NCBI GenBank assembly: GCA_934408585.1
Contig: CAKRVA010000003.1
Location: 248,001-312,000 of the forward strand
From: an uncultured Lachnospiraceae bacterium
GTDB lineage: Bacteria > Bacillota > Clostridia > Lachnospirales > Lachnospiraceae
Length of the DNA: 64,000 bases
Direction: 5' to 3'
Part shown: piece after piece, positions 51,381 through 59,096 of the stretch
Layout: each line of letters opens with the position of its first letter
Position numbering within the stretch: the stretch's first letter is position 1
Notes under the pieces: generated by a model
What the model saw: only the letters and a program-made list of their open reading frames with translations
Databases searched by the model: none
Told to the model about the DNA's origin: nothing
Position numbers and translations under genes: made by a program

Positions 51381-53116
51381 GCTGCTGCTTTTTCAGAATC
51401 CTTTTTGCTCTTTGCATAGCTCTTTGTAGAATTGACTACAATGATTAAGCCAAGAACAATCAGCAGTACCGCAATAATTAACTGAAGACCGTTTGCAATA
51501 AATACGGCTCCCCATGTTGTTTCACCTGCAGGGATTGTAACTGCTGCCGCATTCTGGATTGCTTTTACCATTGCGATTAAACGCTGTACCAATGCGGTAA
51601 AGGTTACGCAAAGCATAATTACCAGAGGCGGGAACAACATTTTATTGCTACGTCCCGTTACTTTCAGGAATACACAAAGTGTAATCAAAACAAGTGCGCT
51701 CAGCAGCTGGTTTGCAGAACCAAACAATGGCCAGATATTTGCATATCCGATTTTTGTCAGGACATAGCCACAAAGTAAGGTAACTACTGTGGAAAAATAA
51801 GTATTGCAGAACAGCTTTCTCCATGGAGCAGCATGTTCCATATCATCAACACTGAACAACTCCTGGAAACTCATACGTCCGATACGTGCAACTGCATCAA
51901 GACTTGTTAATGCAAGTGCGGAAACACACATGGTCATAAATACGGTTGCCACATAAACCGGCACACCAAACATTTCAAAGAATCCTGCAACACCACGGCT
52001 GAAAATCTGGAAAGGTGTTCCCACTGCAGCTGTACCATCAGATGCTGCAGCTGCGCCAGCAACACAAAGTGCTAAAACAGCAAGCAGGCTTTCCAATACC
52101 ATTGCACCATAGCCAACCTTTAACATATCTTTTTCATTCTCAACAGTTTTGGAGGATGTTCCTGAAGAAACCAGACTATGGAATCCGGAAACAGCACCAC
52201 AAGCTACAGTAACAAAAAGAATCGGGAACATCGTACCTAATTTTTCATTGTTAAATCCGGTAAATACCGGTAAATTCATTGTCGGATGTGCTACGAACAA
52301 TCCAATTACTGCCCCTGCAATCATACAGATGAACATAAACGTTGTCATGTAGTCACGCGGCTGCTTCAATAACCACATCGGAAGAACTGCTGCAAAGAAA
52401 ATATAAACAAATGTGATGTAGCTCCAGGTATCCTTTGTAAAAATCAATGGGCAGTTCATGCCGATTGCAAAGGATGCGATGATGCAGACAATACCAAGAA
52501 CTGCCTCTTTCCAACCGGAAAGATTAAATTTCTTCTGAATCAGTCCAAACACAACAGCGAATACCATAAACATAATGGAAACCATACCGGCAGCACCATT
52601 TGTTGTTGCTGTTTCAGCCAACTGTGTCACACCATCTACGGTTGTATAAGCATCAAAGGTTCCGGCAACCATATCTGCAAATGCTGCGGTAACGATTAAC
52701 GTAAACAACCAGCAGAACAAAAGGAAAATCTTACGACCAAACTTACCAATATACTTTTCAATCAGCATACCCATGGACTTTCCTTCGTTTTTTACAGAAG
52801 CGTACAACGCTCCAAAGTCTGTGACTGCTCCAAAGAATACACCACCAATTAAAACCCAGAGTAATACGGGCAGCCATCCGAACGCTGCTGCCTGGATGGC
52901 ACCGGTTACAGGTCCTGCGCCTGCAATAGAGGAAAACTGATGACTGAAAACGGTCCAGCCGTTTGTGGGTACATAATCTTTGCCGTCTTTAAACTTAACT
53001 GCGGGTGTCTCTGCCTTCGGGTCAATTCCCCATTTCTTTGCTATCCAGCGGCCATAAAAAGCATAAGCTGCGACCAATACTACTGCTGCGATTAGCACGA
53101 TTACAAGTGTGTTCAT
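51377..53116 (-). CDS. cstA: Carbon starvation protein CstA family transporter
   Basis: A 579-residue inner-membrane transporter with about 15-16 hydrophobic segments. Family landmarks are YGRWIAKKWGIDPKAETPA, VFSHQFSSIAGAGPVTGAIQ and GSANQLLSALVLITLCVFL. CstA-type proteins import peptides and, in enteric bacteria, pyruvate under starvation. The start is the ATG at 53116 with GAGGAG 8 bases upstream. The leader is about 780 bases long and holds a T-box riboswitch, then a long inverted repeat. Control by uncharged tRNA would tie uptake to amino acid shortage, in line with a peptide or amino acid role. Confidence 0.93.
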   Translation of the reverse strand: MNTLVIVLIAAVVLVAAYAFYGRWIAKKWGIDPKAETPAVKFKDGKDYVPTNGWTVFSHQFSSIAGAGPVTGAIQAAAFGWLPVLLWVLIGGVFFGAVTDFGALYASVKNEGKSMGMLIEKYIGKFGRKIFLLFCWLFTLIVTAAFADMVAGTFDAYTTVDGVTQLAETATTNGAAGMVSIMFMVFAVVFGLIQKKFNLSGWKEAVLGIVCIIASFAIGMNCPLIFTKDTWSYITFVYIFFAAVLPMWLLKQPRDYMTTFMFICMIAGAVIGLFVAHPTMNLPVFTGFNNEKLGTMFPILFVTVACGAVSGFHSLVSSGTSSKTVENEKDMLKVGYGAMVLESLLAVLALCVAGAAAASDGTAAVGTPFQIFSRGVAGFFEMFGVPVYVATVFMTMCVSALALTSLDAVARIGRMSFQELFSVDDMEHAAPWRKLFCNTYFSTVVTLLCGYVLTKIGYANIWPLFGSANQLLSALVLITLCVFLKVTGRSNKMLFPPLVIMLCVTFTALVQRLIAMVKAIQNAAAVTIPAGETTWGAVFIANGLQLIIAVLLIVLGLIIVVNSTKSYAKSKKDSEKAAA

Positions 53117-53180
53117 AACATTCTCTCCTCTTCTCATATCATTTCTTTACAGTCAATGGTGCGTTGTTATTTGCCATGTA

Positions 53181-53489
53181 GGTTTCGGATAGCAAAGGGT
53201 GTCGTGTGGTTTGTTGTTTGACAGAATACACAAATAAATTCTGTATTGTGCCTTTCGAAGGCGCCTGGAAGTTCTTACAATTTCATAAGTTATCAGCAAT
53301 TTTCGTACATGGATGTACGGAAAAGGTGATACTGAGCCTGGATGGCGAATTATCACCGGTTGCGTTCCAACTTCTTGAATAGAAATGAACTTGTTAGAAC
53401 TTCCAAGTGCCGCAGAACAGCACAAGAAAGAACTTATTTGTGTGTTCTGCCAAGAACTGTAAATCAACACACCCTTGGATACCGAAACC
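53181..53489. repeat. Long imperfect inverted repeat in the cstA leader
   Basis: A left arm (about 53181-53287) and a right arm (about 53383-53489) are inverted copies. Both start GGTTTCGG, keep AAGGGTGT, a CAGAA.ACACAAATAA block and TGGAAGTTCT.ACAA.TTCAT in order, with diverged parts between. The loop contains the structured element copy 2 and a small GTACAT/ATGTAC hairpin. As RNA it would fold into one long rod; as DNA it looks like a MITE-sized repeat. It lies between the T-box terminator and the cstA ribosome site. A 141-codon open frame across it is not a real gene. Confidence 0.7.
53319..53368 (-). ncRNA. Structured repeat element, copy 2 (cstA leader)
   Basis: Same core as at 16804-16863: stem GGTGATA/TATCACC (plus-strand sense), inner GCC/GGC with loop TGGAT, then GGTTGCG. 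The outer stem here is GGAA/TTCC in place of A/T-rich arms, a covarying change. The core differs at four single positions only. It sits at the tip of the long inverted repeat. Orientation relative to the downstream gene is the same as in copy 1. Confidence 0.6.
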
Positions 53490-53518
53490 TTACAGGAAAT
53501 TGCTTTCCTGTCTGCAAC

Positions 53519-53900
53519 AAAAAAGCCTCCGCCCTTGCACATCAATCTCATAGATTGTTTGTGCAAAGACGAAGGCAAATCGTTGTAGTTATATCCTGCT
53601 GCAATTATTTCATTGTCGGCAGTTGGTGTACATTCGCTTCCGCGTTACCACTTTGCTTGCCGGATTTTTCGTTCCGACCTCTCACCCGCCTCCTAAGTTA
53701 AAAAACTCAGATGACATGCCCTCGTAACGGTGGGTACCGTCTCCAGCTACTCGGTTAAACATCTTTTATAAACCTTTCATGGAAGCTGCTCGCAGGTGAG
53801 GGCTTACCAATTCCTTGCTGCCGGTTCTCACAATCGCGGCTTTCTGTAAGCGGTGATAAAGGGAAGTCATTTCCTGTTCTTCGCATTTGACTGTTGAATT
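53519..53900 (-). promoter_or_regulatory. T-box riboswitch upstream of cstA
   Basis: On the minus strand the T-box sequence AAAGTGGTAACGCGGA stands at 53639-53654. The terminator pairs the arms at 53561-53576 and 53525-53540 with G.U wobbles and ends in six T; its 5' arm contains CTTTGC, which can pair with GCAAAG of the T-box to form the antiterminator. Stem I features (CAGAAAGCCG distal motif, 3' strand CCTCACCTGCGAG) precede it. UGGU in the T-box fits a tRNA with an A discriminator. The specifier codon is tentatively CUC (Leu), read from CUC-ACCUGCGAG; low certainty. Confidence 0.85.
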
Positions 53901-53906
53901 GACTAT

Positions 53907-53935
53907 ACAATAGTCCTTTGAAAACGGTTTGTCAA
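53907..53935 (-). promoter_or_regulatory. Promoter of the T-box and cstA transcript
   Basis: On the minus strand, perfect -35 TTGACA (53930-53935), 17-base spacer, -10 TATTGT (53907-53912). It opens the T-box leader. Confidence 0.75.
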
Positions 53936-53942
53936 GACTATT
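53909..53942. promoter_or_regulatory. Interrupted palindrome AATAGTC-N20-GACTATT over the cstA promoter
   Basis: Perfect half sites with the same spacing as at 16879-16912; shared bases continue as AATAGTCC on one side and CAAGACTATTT on the other. One half overlaps the -10, the other lies just beyond the -35, so a bound protein would cover the promoter. Confidence 0.55.
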
Positions 53943-53952
53943 TTTTCGTTTT

Positions 53953-54318
53953 TTATTTTTTTGAACACAACGCATCATTTTTAGAAAGCAGGTATACGCA
54001 ATATTGATTCATGCTTATCCCCTCTCTCTGTGAGTGCTCCGCTAAATCTCGATGCAGGCTGCGTGGTATACGCAATTTAAACTGTCCGGAATAATCTTCC
54101 AGACTGTTCGGCTCATGAATTTCTATATTATCCTCTAAAGCTGCTTCTATCCATGCTTTTTTTGCATCCTCTGCATTCTTCATTGCACTTTCAATTGTTT
54201 CGCCACAAGTAACACAACCAGGAAGGTCAGGAAAAGAAATCACATAGCCACCTTCTTCCTTATCCTCTACCACTTCCATGCGATAGGACATTGCCATATA
54301 ATCACTAAGCGTTTTCAT
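53953..54318 (-). CDS. hicB: HicB-family antitoxin
   Basis: A 121-residue antitoxin. The N-terminal HicB fold (YRMEVVEDKEEGGYVISFPDLPGCVTCGETIESAMKNAEDA) binds the toxin; the C-terminal ribbon-helix-helix (KLRIPRSLHRDLAEHSQREGISMNQYCVYLLSK) binds DNA and represses the operon. Its start overlaps the hicA end by 14 bases. Order is toxin first, antitoxin second, as usual for hicAB. Confidence 0.93.
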   Translation of the reverse strand: MKTLSDYMAMSYRMEVVEDKEEGGYVISFPDLPGCVTCGETIESAMKNAEDAKKAWIEAALEDNIEIHEPNSLEDYSGQFKLRIPRSLHRDLAEHSQREGISMNQYCVYLLSKNDALCSKK

Positions 54319-54559
54319 CTTGCTTTTCCTCGCTCTCTACAATTTGTCTTACCATCTCTACATATACTTTCTTAATTGGTTCGTGCTTTGGTATTGTAAT
54401 CGGCTGACAACCTCTTTTTCTAAATGTGTAATGACTACTACCGCTTTTAGGAGCATTCATTACATATCCATAACTTTCTAAAATTTTACGTAATTCTGCA
54501 AAACGAATATCTTTTGACAAATTACAAATACGTGCTATTAGTTTATCCCATTTTGACAA
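54305..54559 (-). CDS. hicA: HicA-family toxin (mRNA interferase)
   Basis: An 84-residue toxin of the double-stranded-RNA-binding fold; the catalytic His is in SGSSHYTFRK, and KHEPIKKVYVEMVRQIVE closes the domain. The start is taken at a TTG at 54559, with AAGGG 7 bases upstream. An in-frame ATG at 54580 abuts the -10 box of the promoter and would fall before the transcription start, so it cannot be used from that promoter. It cuts mRNA when not bound by HicB. Confidence 0.88.
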   Translation of the reverse strand: MSKWDKLIARICNLSKDIRFAELRKILESYGYVMNAPKSGSSHYTFRKRGCQPITIPKHEPIKKVYVEMVRQIVESEEKQDENA

Positions 54560-54578
54560 ATTATTTTCCCTTTTATAC

Positions 54579-54608
54579 ATTATAATATGGTGTCATATTT
54601 GGTGTCAA
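54579..54608 (-). promoter_or_regulatory. hicAB promoter with direct repeats
   Basis: On the minus strand, -35 TTGACA (54603-54608), 18-base spacer, -10 TATAAT (54579-54584). TGACACC occurs twice 12 bases apart (54589-54595 and 54601-54607), covering the -35 and spacer, a likely HicB operator. Confidence 0.7.
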
Positions 54609-55084
54609 TCATTACTAATTAATATTAGCTGTTTTTTCGCAGCCTCAACATACTGGATTGCATTTTTTGTAATCCCATCAATCTCTTCCTGTTTCAGATT
54701 TCTTTGTATTTTCGCCGGATTTCCATAAGCCATACTTCCATCCGGGATATTCATATTCTGTGTTACAAGCGCACCCGCTCCTATTATGCAATTTTTACCA
54801 ATCTGTGCTCCGTTCAAAATGATAGCTCCCATGCCAATCAATGTATTTTCGCCAATGGAGCATCCATGAACAATAGCACCATGTCCCACTGTCACATGAC
54901 TTCCGATGTGTACCGGAAAGCCTTTCGTCACATGAATCACTGCATTATCCTGAATATTGGTTTTTTCACCAATTGTTATGACATCCGAATCTCCACGTAT
55001 CGTTGCATGATACCAAATACCGGCATCTTCCCCGACAGTAATATTTCCTTTTAGAATTGCACCCTCTGCAACATAATATCCCAT
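54605..55084 (-). CDS. Gamma-carbonic-anhydrase family hexapeptide protein
   Basis: A 159-residue left-handed beta-helix protein (repeat pattern such as NITVGEDAGIWYHATIRGD and GSHVTVGHGAIVHGC). The His residues in WYHATIRGD and HVTVGHGAIVHGC correspond to the zinc or iron ligands of gamma carbonic anhydrases (Cam/YrdA/PaaY type). It would form a trimer in the cytoplasm. True carbonic anhydrase activity is uncertain, as many YrdA-like members lack it. It follows the GNAT gene by 21 bases. Confidence 0.92.
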   Translation of the reverse strand: MGYYVAEGAILKGNITVGEDAGIWYHATIRGDSDVITIGEKTNIQDNAVIHVTKGFPVHIGSHVTVGHGAIVHGCSIGENTLIGMGAIILNGAQIGKNCIIGAGALVTQNMNIPDGSMAYGNPAKIQRNLKQEEIDGITKNAIQYVEAAKKQLILISND

Positions 55085-55105
55085 GCTTTTATCCTCTTCT
55101 AATCA

Positions 55106-55642
55106 TCATTTTGTGATATAACGCATCTCATGCCATTCTTCCCCGCCCCAGGTCGAATTAGCAATTCCCAAATCTACAAATCCCATTTTTTCATACATTT
55201 GTACTTTTTCGTCCAGACAAGTCAGCAAAATAGCATGCCTCCTTTTCTCTCGCTGGAAATACTGAAAAACAAGTTCTCTTGCAAGTCCCTGATTACGATA
55301 TTCGGGCAACACATCCAAGCCCAGTATCATTATATTCTTTCCCTCCGGATCATACAGATTTATATCTGTAAAAAATTCATCCCGAAAAGTATCCTCCTCC
55401 GTAGAAAGTCCATTCAGAAACCCTGCTATTTTTCCTGTAGTCGTGTCAACTGCAACCAAAAACAATTCGGGTACCATTGCCACTCTTTGCTTCATATGCT
55501 CTTCCGAACATGCCTCATTTGGTGGAAAACAGATTTTCTCTATCATTGCCACCTGCTCTGCTTCCTCCTGATACACACATCGGAAATCGAATTTTGCAAG
55601 AATGCTGTCATTACTTTTATTTATCACTGAATATTCTCCCAA
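55106..55642 (-). CDS. GNAT-family N-acetyltransferase
   Basis: A 178-residue acetyltransferase. The acetyl-CoA loop reads LGLDVLPEYRNQGLARELVFQYF (about 107-129), the diagnostic motif A; an earlier VAMIEKICFPPNEACS segment is the motif C part. It transfers acetyl from acetyl-CoA to an amine; substrate unknown. It lies upstream of the gamma-carbonic anhydrase gene and diverges from the alanine symporter gene. Confidence 0.9.
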   Translation of the reverse strand: MGEYSVINKSNDSILAKFDFRCVYQEEAEQVAMIEKICFPPNEACSEEHMKQRVAMVPELFLVAVDTTTGKIAGFLNGLSTEEDTFRDEFFTDINLYDPEGKNIMILGLDVLPEYRNQGLARELVFQYFQREKRRHAILLTCLDEKVQMYEKMGFVDLGIANSTWGGEEWHEMRYITK

Positions 55643-55738
55643 CTTACTTATTCCTCGAAAAGATAAAACAATTTATCTGCTATTTGCTTATTGTATCATG
55701 CACCATGGCAAAATAAAATGACTGTTTCTACAAAAACC

Positions 55739-55768
55739 TTGTACACCCCCAACACTTTGTGCGATAAT
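55739..55768 (+). promoter_or_regulatory. Promoter of the alanine symporter gene
   Basis: -35 TTGTAC (55739-55744), 18-base spacer, -10 GATAAT (55763-55768), followed by GGGGG before the ATG at 55807. Confidence 0.45.
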
Positions 55769-55806
55769 GAAAAAGTATTTTACAATAAACTTTACAGGGG
55801 GACAAA

Positions 55807-57207
55807 ATGTTAGAAAAAATTGCAAGCATCAACCAGGTAGTTAACGGATTCATCTGGGGTGTTCCCGCCATGGTATGTATCATTGGTGTTGGAATTCTGT
55901 TATCATTCCGTACAAAATTTATTCAGGTACGCAAGTTTGGCGTCGCCATGAAAAACACAATTGGCAAAATTTTTGATAAAACACAGGCGCGAGAGGGCGC
56001 GATGAGTCCTTTTCAAGCCGTTTGTACCGCTTTGGCTGGAACTGTCGGAACCGGAAATATTGCCGGTGTTGCAGGTGCCATTGCACTTGGTGGTCCCGGT
56101 GCCGTCTTCTGGATGTGGTGCTCCGCATTCCTTGGCATGTGTACTAAATTTGCTGAAGTAACTCTTGCTATCCATTTCCGTGAAAAAAATGAAAATGGAG
56201 AATATGTCGGCGGACCAATGTATTATATTAAAAACGGGCTGTCCAAAAAGTGGCATTTTCTGGCTGTTCTTTATGCAGTATTTGGTGTATTGACCGTTTT
56301 TGGTACCGGTAATGCCACACAGGTTAATACGATTGTGTCCTCCATTAATTCTGCTCTAATGAATTTTAATCTCGTAGGTGCGTCCGGCAATTCCAATATT
56401 AACCTTATCTTCGGTATTCTTATTGCTGCTTTGGTTGCAATGGTATTGCTCGGAGGAATCAAGCGAATTGGTCAGGTATCTGAAAAGCTCGTACCTTTTA
56501 TGGCGGTTCTCTATGTCATTCTTTCACTTGGCGTTATCATTATGAATATCAGCCACGTACCTGCAGTATTTTCTGAAATTATCCGTGGAGCCTTCACTCC
56601 AAGAGCTGCTACCGGCGGTATTGTTGGTTCCATGTTTATAAGCATGAAACGAGGATTTTCCCGTGGTATCTTCTCCAACGAGGCGGGACTTGGTACCGGC
56701 TCCATTGCACATGCCTGTGCAGATACCGATAATGCCGCACATCAGGGTATGTTTGGTATTTTTGAAGTATTTATGGATACCATTGTTATCTGCACCATGA
56801 CGGGGCTTGTAATTCTGATTGCTGCTCCTAATATTTCTTATGGACAGGCAGCCGGTGCCGAATTAACCATTTCCGGCTTTACTGCAACTTATGGCGGCTG
56901 GGTATCTATCCTTACTGCAGTTGCGATGTGCTGTTTTGCTTTCAGTACCATTATCGGCTGGGGCTTATATGGTTCCCGTTGTATTGAATTTCTTGGTGGA
57001 ACGAAGCTCGTAAGGCCCTTCCTTGTTATTTATTCTTTTGTATCCATTATTGGTGCAACCATAAACTTGGGATTGCTATGGGATATTGCAGACACTTTCA
57101 ACGGGCTGATGGCTGTGCCCAACCTGATTGCCTTATTCCTGTTGTCCGGTCATGTCAAGAATCTTGCTATGGATGTTGAAAAAGCAGAAAAAGACGGAAC
57201 GATTTAA
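55807..57207 (+). CDS. Alanine/glycine:cation symporter (AGCS) family
   Basis: A 466-residue sodium-coupled amino acid symporter with about 11 hydrophobic segments. The family segments GTVGTGNIAGVAGAIALGGPGAVFWMW and SNEAGLGTGSIAHACADTD (SNEAGxG, ligand and sodium site) are intact. It imports alanine or glycine, possibly glutamine. It is a single-gene unit with its own promoter and a bidirectional terminator. Confidence 0.95.
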   Translation: MLEKIASINQVVNGFIWGVPAMVCIIGVGILLSFRTKFIQVRKFGVAMKNTIGKIFDKTQAREGAMSPFQAVCTALAGTVGTGNIAGVAGAIALGGPGAVFWMWCSAFLGMCTKFAEVTLAIHFREKNENGEYVGGPMYYIKNGLSKKWHFLAVLYAVFGVLTVFGTGNATQVNTIVSSINSALMNFNLVGASGNSNINLIFGILIAALVAMVLLGGIKRIGQVSEKLVPFMAVLYVILSLGVIIMNISHVPAVFSEIIRGAFTPRAATGGIVGSMFISMKRGFSRGIFSNEAGLGTGSIAHACADTDNAAHQGMFGIFEVFMDTIVICTMTGLVILIAAPNISYGQAAGAELTISGFTATYGGWVSILTAVAMCCFAFSTIIGWGLYGSRCIEFLGGTKLVRPFLVIYSFVSIIGATINLGLLWDIADTFNGLMAVPNLIALFLLSGHVKNLAMDVEKAEKDGTI

Positions 57208-57228
57208 AATTTCATCTATATAAAACAA

Positions 57229-57264
57229 AGGCGGCTTGTGGACTATATAGCTCACAAACCGCCT
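57229..57264. terminator. Bidirectional terminator between the symporter and PaaK genes
   Basis: AGGCGG.TTGTG pairs with CACAA.CCGCCT over a 12-base loop. It lies 21 bases past the symporter stop and 10 bases past the converging PaaK stop; A/T tracts flank it. Confidence 0.8.
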
Positions 57265-57274
57265 CTTTATTTAC

Positions 57275-58516
57275 TTATTGATATCGGTAATCTATTACAC
57301 GCTTTGTTTTCTTTTCACTTCTTTGCAGCGTGCCTATCGGAACAACCGTAACCTTCGGAGTCATACCAATTCGGGATTTAAATAATTCCCGGATGTGGAG
57401 TGCTGTTTTTTCAAAGTCAACACGTCCATCCACTTCCACAGTTAAAATCATAATGTCCTTATTGTTATCCTCATCATGTGCAATCGTAATGTTGTACTCA
57501 CTGAGAACACCATCCACATCCTGTAAAAGCTCTTCCACCTGTCGTGGGAACATGTTCACGCCACGAACCTTAAACATATCATCACTTCTGCCACCAATGG
57601 TATCAAGACGCGGATAAGAACGTCCGCAGGAACACTTCTCCGGAATGATTCTGGATAAATCGTGTGTACGGAAACGAAGAAGTGGCGCGCCTTCCTTTAC
57701 CAACGTGGTAATTACAATTTCTCCCGGTTCTCCGTCCGCTACCGGTTCTCCGGTCGCCGGATCGATAATTTCAATATAAATATAATCATCCCAATAATGA
57801 ATTCCATGCTCTTTTTCGCAGTTGATGCCGATTCCCGGACCATAAATCTCCGTCAGACCATAAATATCATAAAGTTCAATGCCAAGTTCCTGCTGAATAT
57901 ATTCGCGCATCTTCTTACTCCAACGCTCTGAGCCAAAGACACCCTTTTTCAAATGAATCTTGTCCCGAAGTCCGCGCTTATTGATTTCTTCTGCAAGCAA
58001 AAGTGCATAAGAGGATGTTGCGGTCAAAACTGTAGATTTCAAATCAATCATCATCTGGATCTGCTTATCCGTATTTCCGGGGCCCATTGGAATTGCCATT
58101 GCTCCAAGTTTTTCCGCACCATTCTGAAAACCGATTCCAGCAGTCCACAAACCATAGGCTGGAGTAATCTGCACTCTATCTTTATTTGTAATACCGGCAG
58201 TTTCATAACAACGTGCAAACATAATTGCCCAGTCATCCACATCTTTGGCGGTATAAGGAATAATTACCGGTTTTCCGGTGGTTCCTGAAGAGGAATGAAT
58301 CCGGACTACCTCTTCCTCCGGTACTGCCTGAATTCCGAGCGGATACGCATCCCGCAAATCATCCTTGCTGGAAAAAGGAAGCTTTTCAAAATCCTCCTGA
58401 CTGCTTACTCCTGTAATTCCTGCCTTTCGATACAACTCCCCGTAAAAACTATCTGTTTTCAAAAGACGTTTTACCTGTGCATCTACCTGTTGTAACTGCT
58501 TCTCATTTAATTTCAT
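57275..58516 (-). CDS. Phenylacetate-CoA ligase family protein (arylacetate/indoleacetate-CoA ligase)
   Basis: A 413-residue adenylate-forming ligase. The nucleotide loop reads IHSSSGTTGKPVIIPYT (about 75-91), DIYGLTEIYGPG is the A5-like motif, and FRTHDLSRIIPEKCSCGRSYPRLD has the hinge and a Cys pair. The start is the ATG at 58516 with GGAGG upstream. It overlaps the IorB gene by 14 bases. With IorAB it could handle arylacetates made from aromatic amino acids: either hydrolytic ATP recovery from aryl-CoA or re-activation of the free acid. Substrate preference (phenyl, hydroxyphenyl or indole) unknown. Confidence 0.9.
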   Translation of the reverse strand: MKLNEKQLQQVDAQVKRLLKTDSFYGELYRKAGITGVSSQEDFEKLPFSSKDDLRDAYPLGIQAVPEEEVVRIHSSSGTTGKPVIIPYTAKDVDDWAIMFARCYETAGITNKDRVQITPAYGLWTAGIGFQNGAEKLGAMAIPMGPGNTDKQIQMMIDLKSTVLTATSSYALLLAEEINKRGLRDKIHLKKGVFGSERWSKKMREYIQQELGIELYDIYGLTEIYGPGIGINCEKEHGIHYWDDYIYIEIIDPATGEPVADGEPGEIVITTLVKEGAPLLRFRTHDLSRIIPEKCSCGRSYPRLDTIGGRSDDMFKVRGVNMFPRQVEELLQDVDGVLSEYNITIAHDEDNNKDIMILTVEVDGRVDFEKTALHIRELFKSRIGMTPKVTVVPIGTLQRSEKKTKRVIDYRYQ

Positions 58517-59096
58517 TGTCTGCTGCCTCCTCTCCAATCCGAAATGCTTTTTTATTTAATTCTAAAAACTGTGGTTTGATTTGATGTTCCATTTCTTCCA
58601 GTAGAATTTCTGATGGTATCTCCAATCTTCCGCTTGCTGCCAACGCTCCCAGTACAATAATGTTAAAGCATCTTGGCGAACCGGCTTTTTCCAGAAGTGC
58701 TTTTCCATCCAGAACCACACAGTTTGTTTTCTTTTTCAGATAATCAATCATTTCTGTTCCATCATAGCCGGTTTCCTGCAATGCCTCTGTCGTCGGTTTT
58801 ACCGGTGTACGATTGACAATAACCACTCCATTTTTTTTCAAAAAAGAAAGATTCCGGACCGCCTCAGCGGGTTCAAATGCAATCAAAATGTCGGCACTTC
58901 CATGTGGAATTAATGGAGAAGAAGCTTTTTCACCAATCCGGATATGACTTGTAACAGAGCCGCCACGTTGTGCCATACCAATTGTTTCCGCGGAGTGAAC
59001 CACATTTCCACATCGCATTGCCGCAGATGCAATCAATTTTGATGCCAAAACAGTTCCCTGCCCGCCTACACCGCATAATAAGATATCTTTATTCAT
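58503..59096 (-). CDS. iorB: Indolepyruvate:ferredoxin oxidoreductase, beta subunit
   Basis: A 197-residue gamma-type subunit of the 2-oxoacid:ferredoxin oxidoreductase family (DILLCGVGGQGTVLASKLIA, about 4-23; GGSVTSHIRIGE). The start is the ATG at 59096, with AGGAGG 8 bases upstream, overlapping the iorA end by 8 bases. With IorA it converts aryl pyruvates (indolepyruvate, phenylpyruvate) and CoA to aryl-acetyl-CoA, CO2 and reduced ferredoxin. Confidence 0.93.
   Translation of the reverse strand: MNKDILLCGVGGQGTVLASKLIASAAMRCGNVVHSAETIGMAQRGGSVTSHIRIGEKASSPLIPHGSADILIAFEPAEAVRNLSFLKKNGVVIVNRTPVKPTTEALQETGYDGTEMIDYLKKKTNCVVLDGKALLEKAGSPRCFNIIVLGALAASGRLEIPSEILLEEMEHQIKPQFLELNKKAFRIGEEAADNEIK

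Noticed and set aside
53153..53578. A 141-codon open frame on the minus strand upstream of cstA
   Set aside because: It spans the T-box terminator and both arms of the inverted repeat, has no ribosome site and no coding composition; the RNA and repeat structure explains the stretch better.
53766..53978. A 70-codon open frame on the minus strand at the hicB end
   Set aside because: It lies across the cstA promoter and T-box stem I and has low-quality composition.
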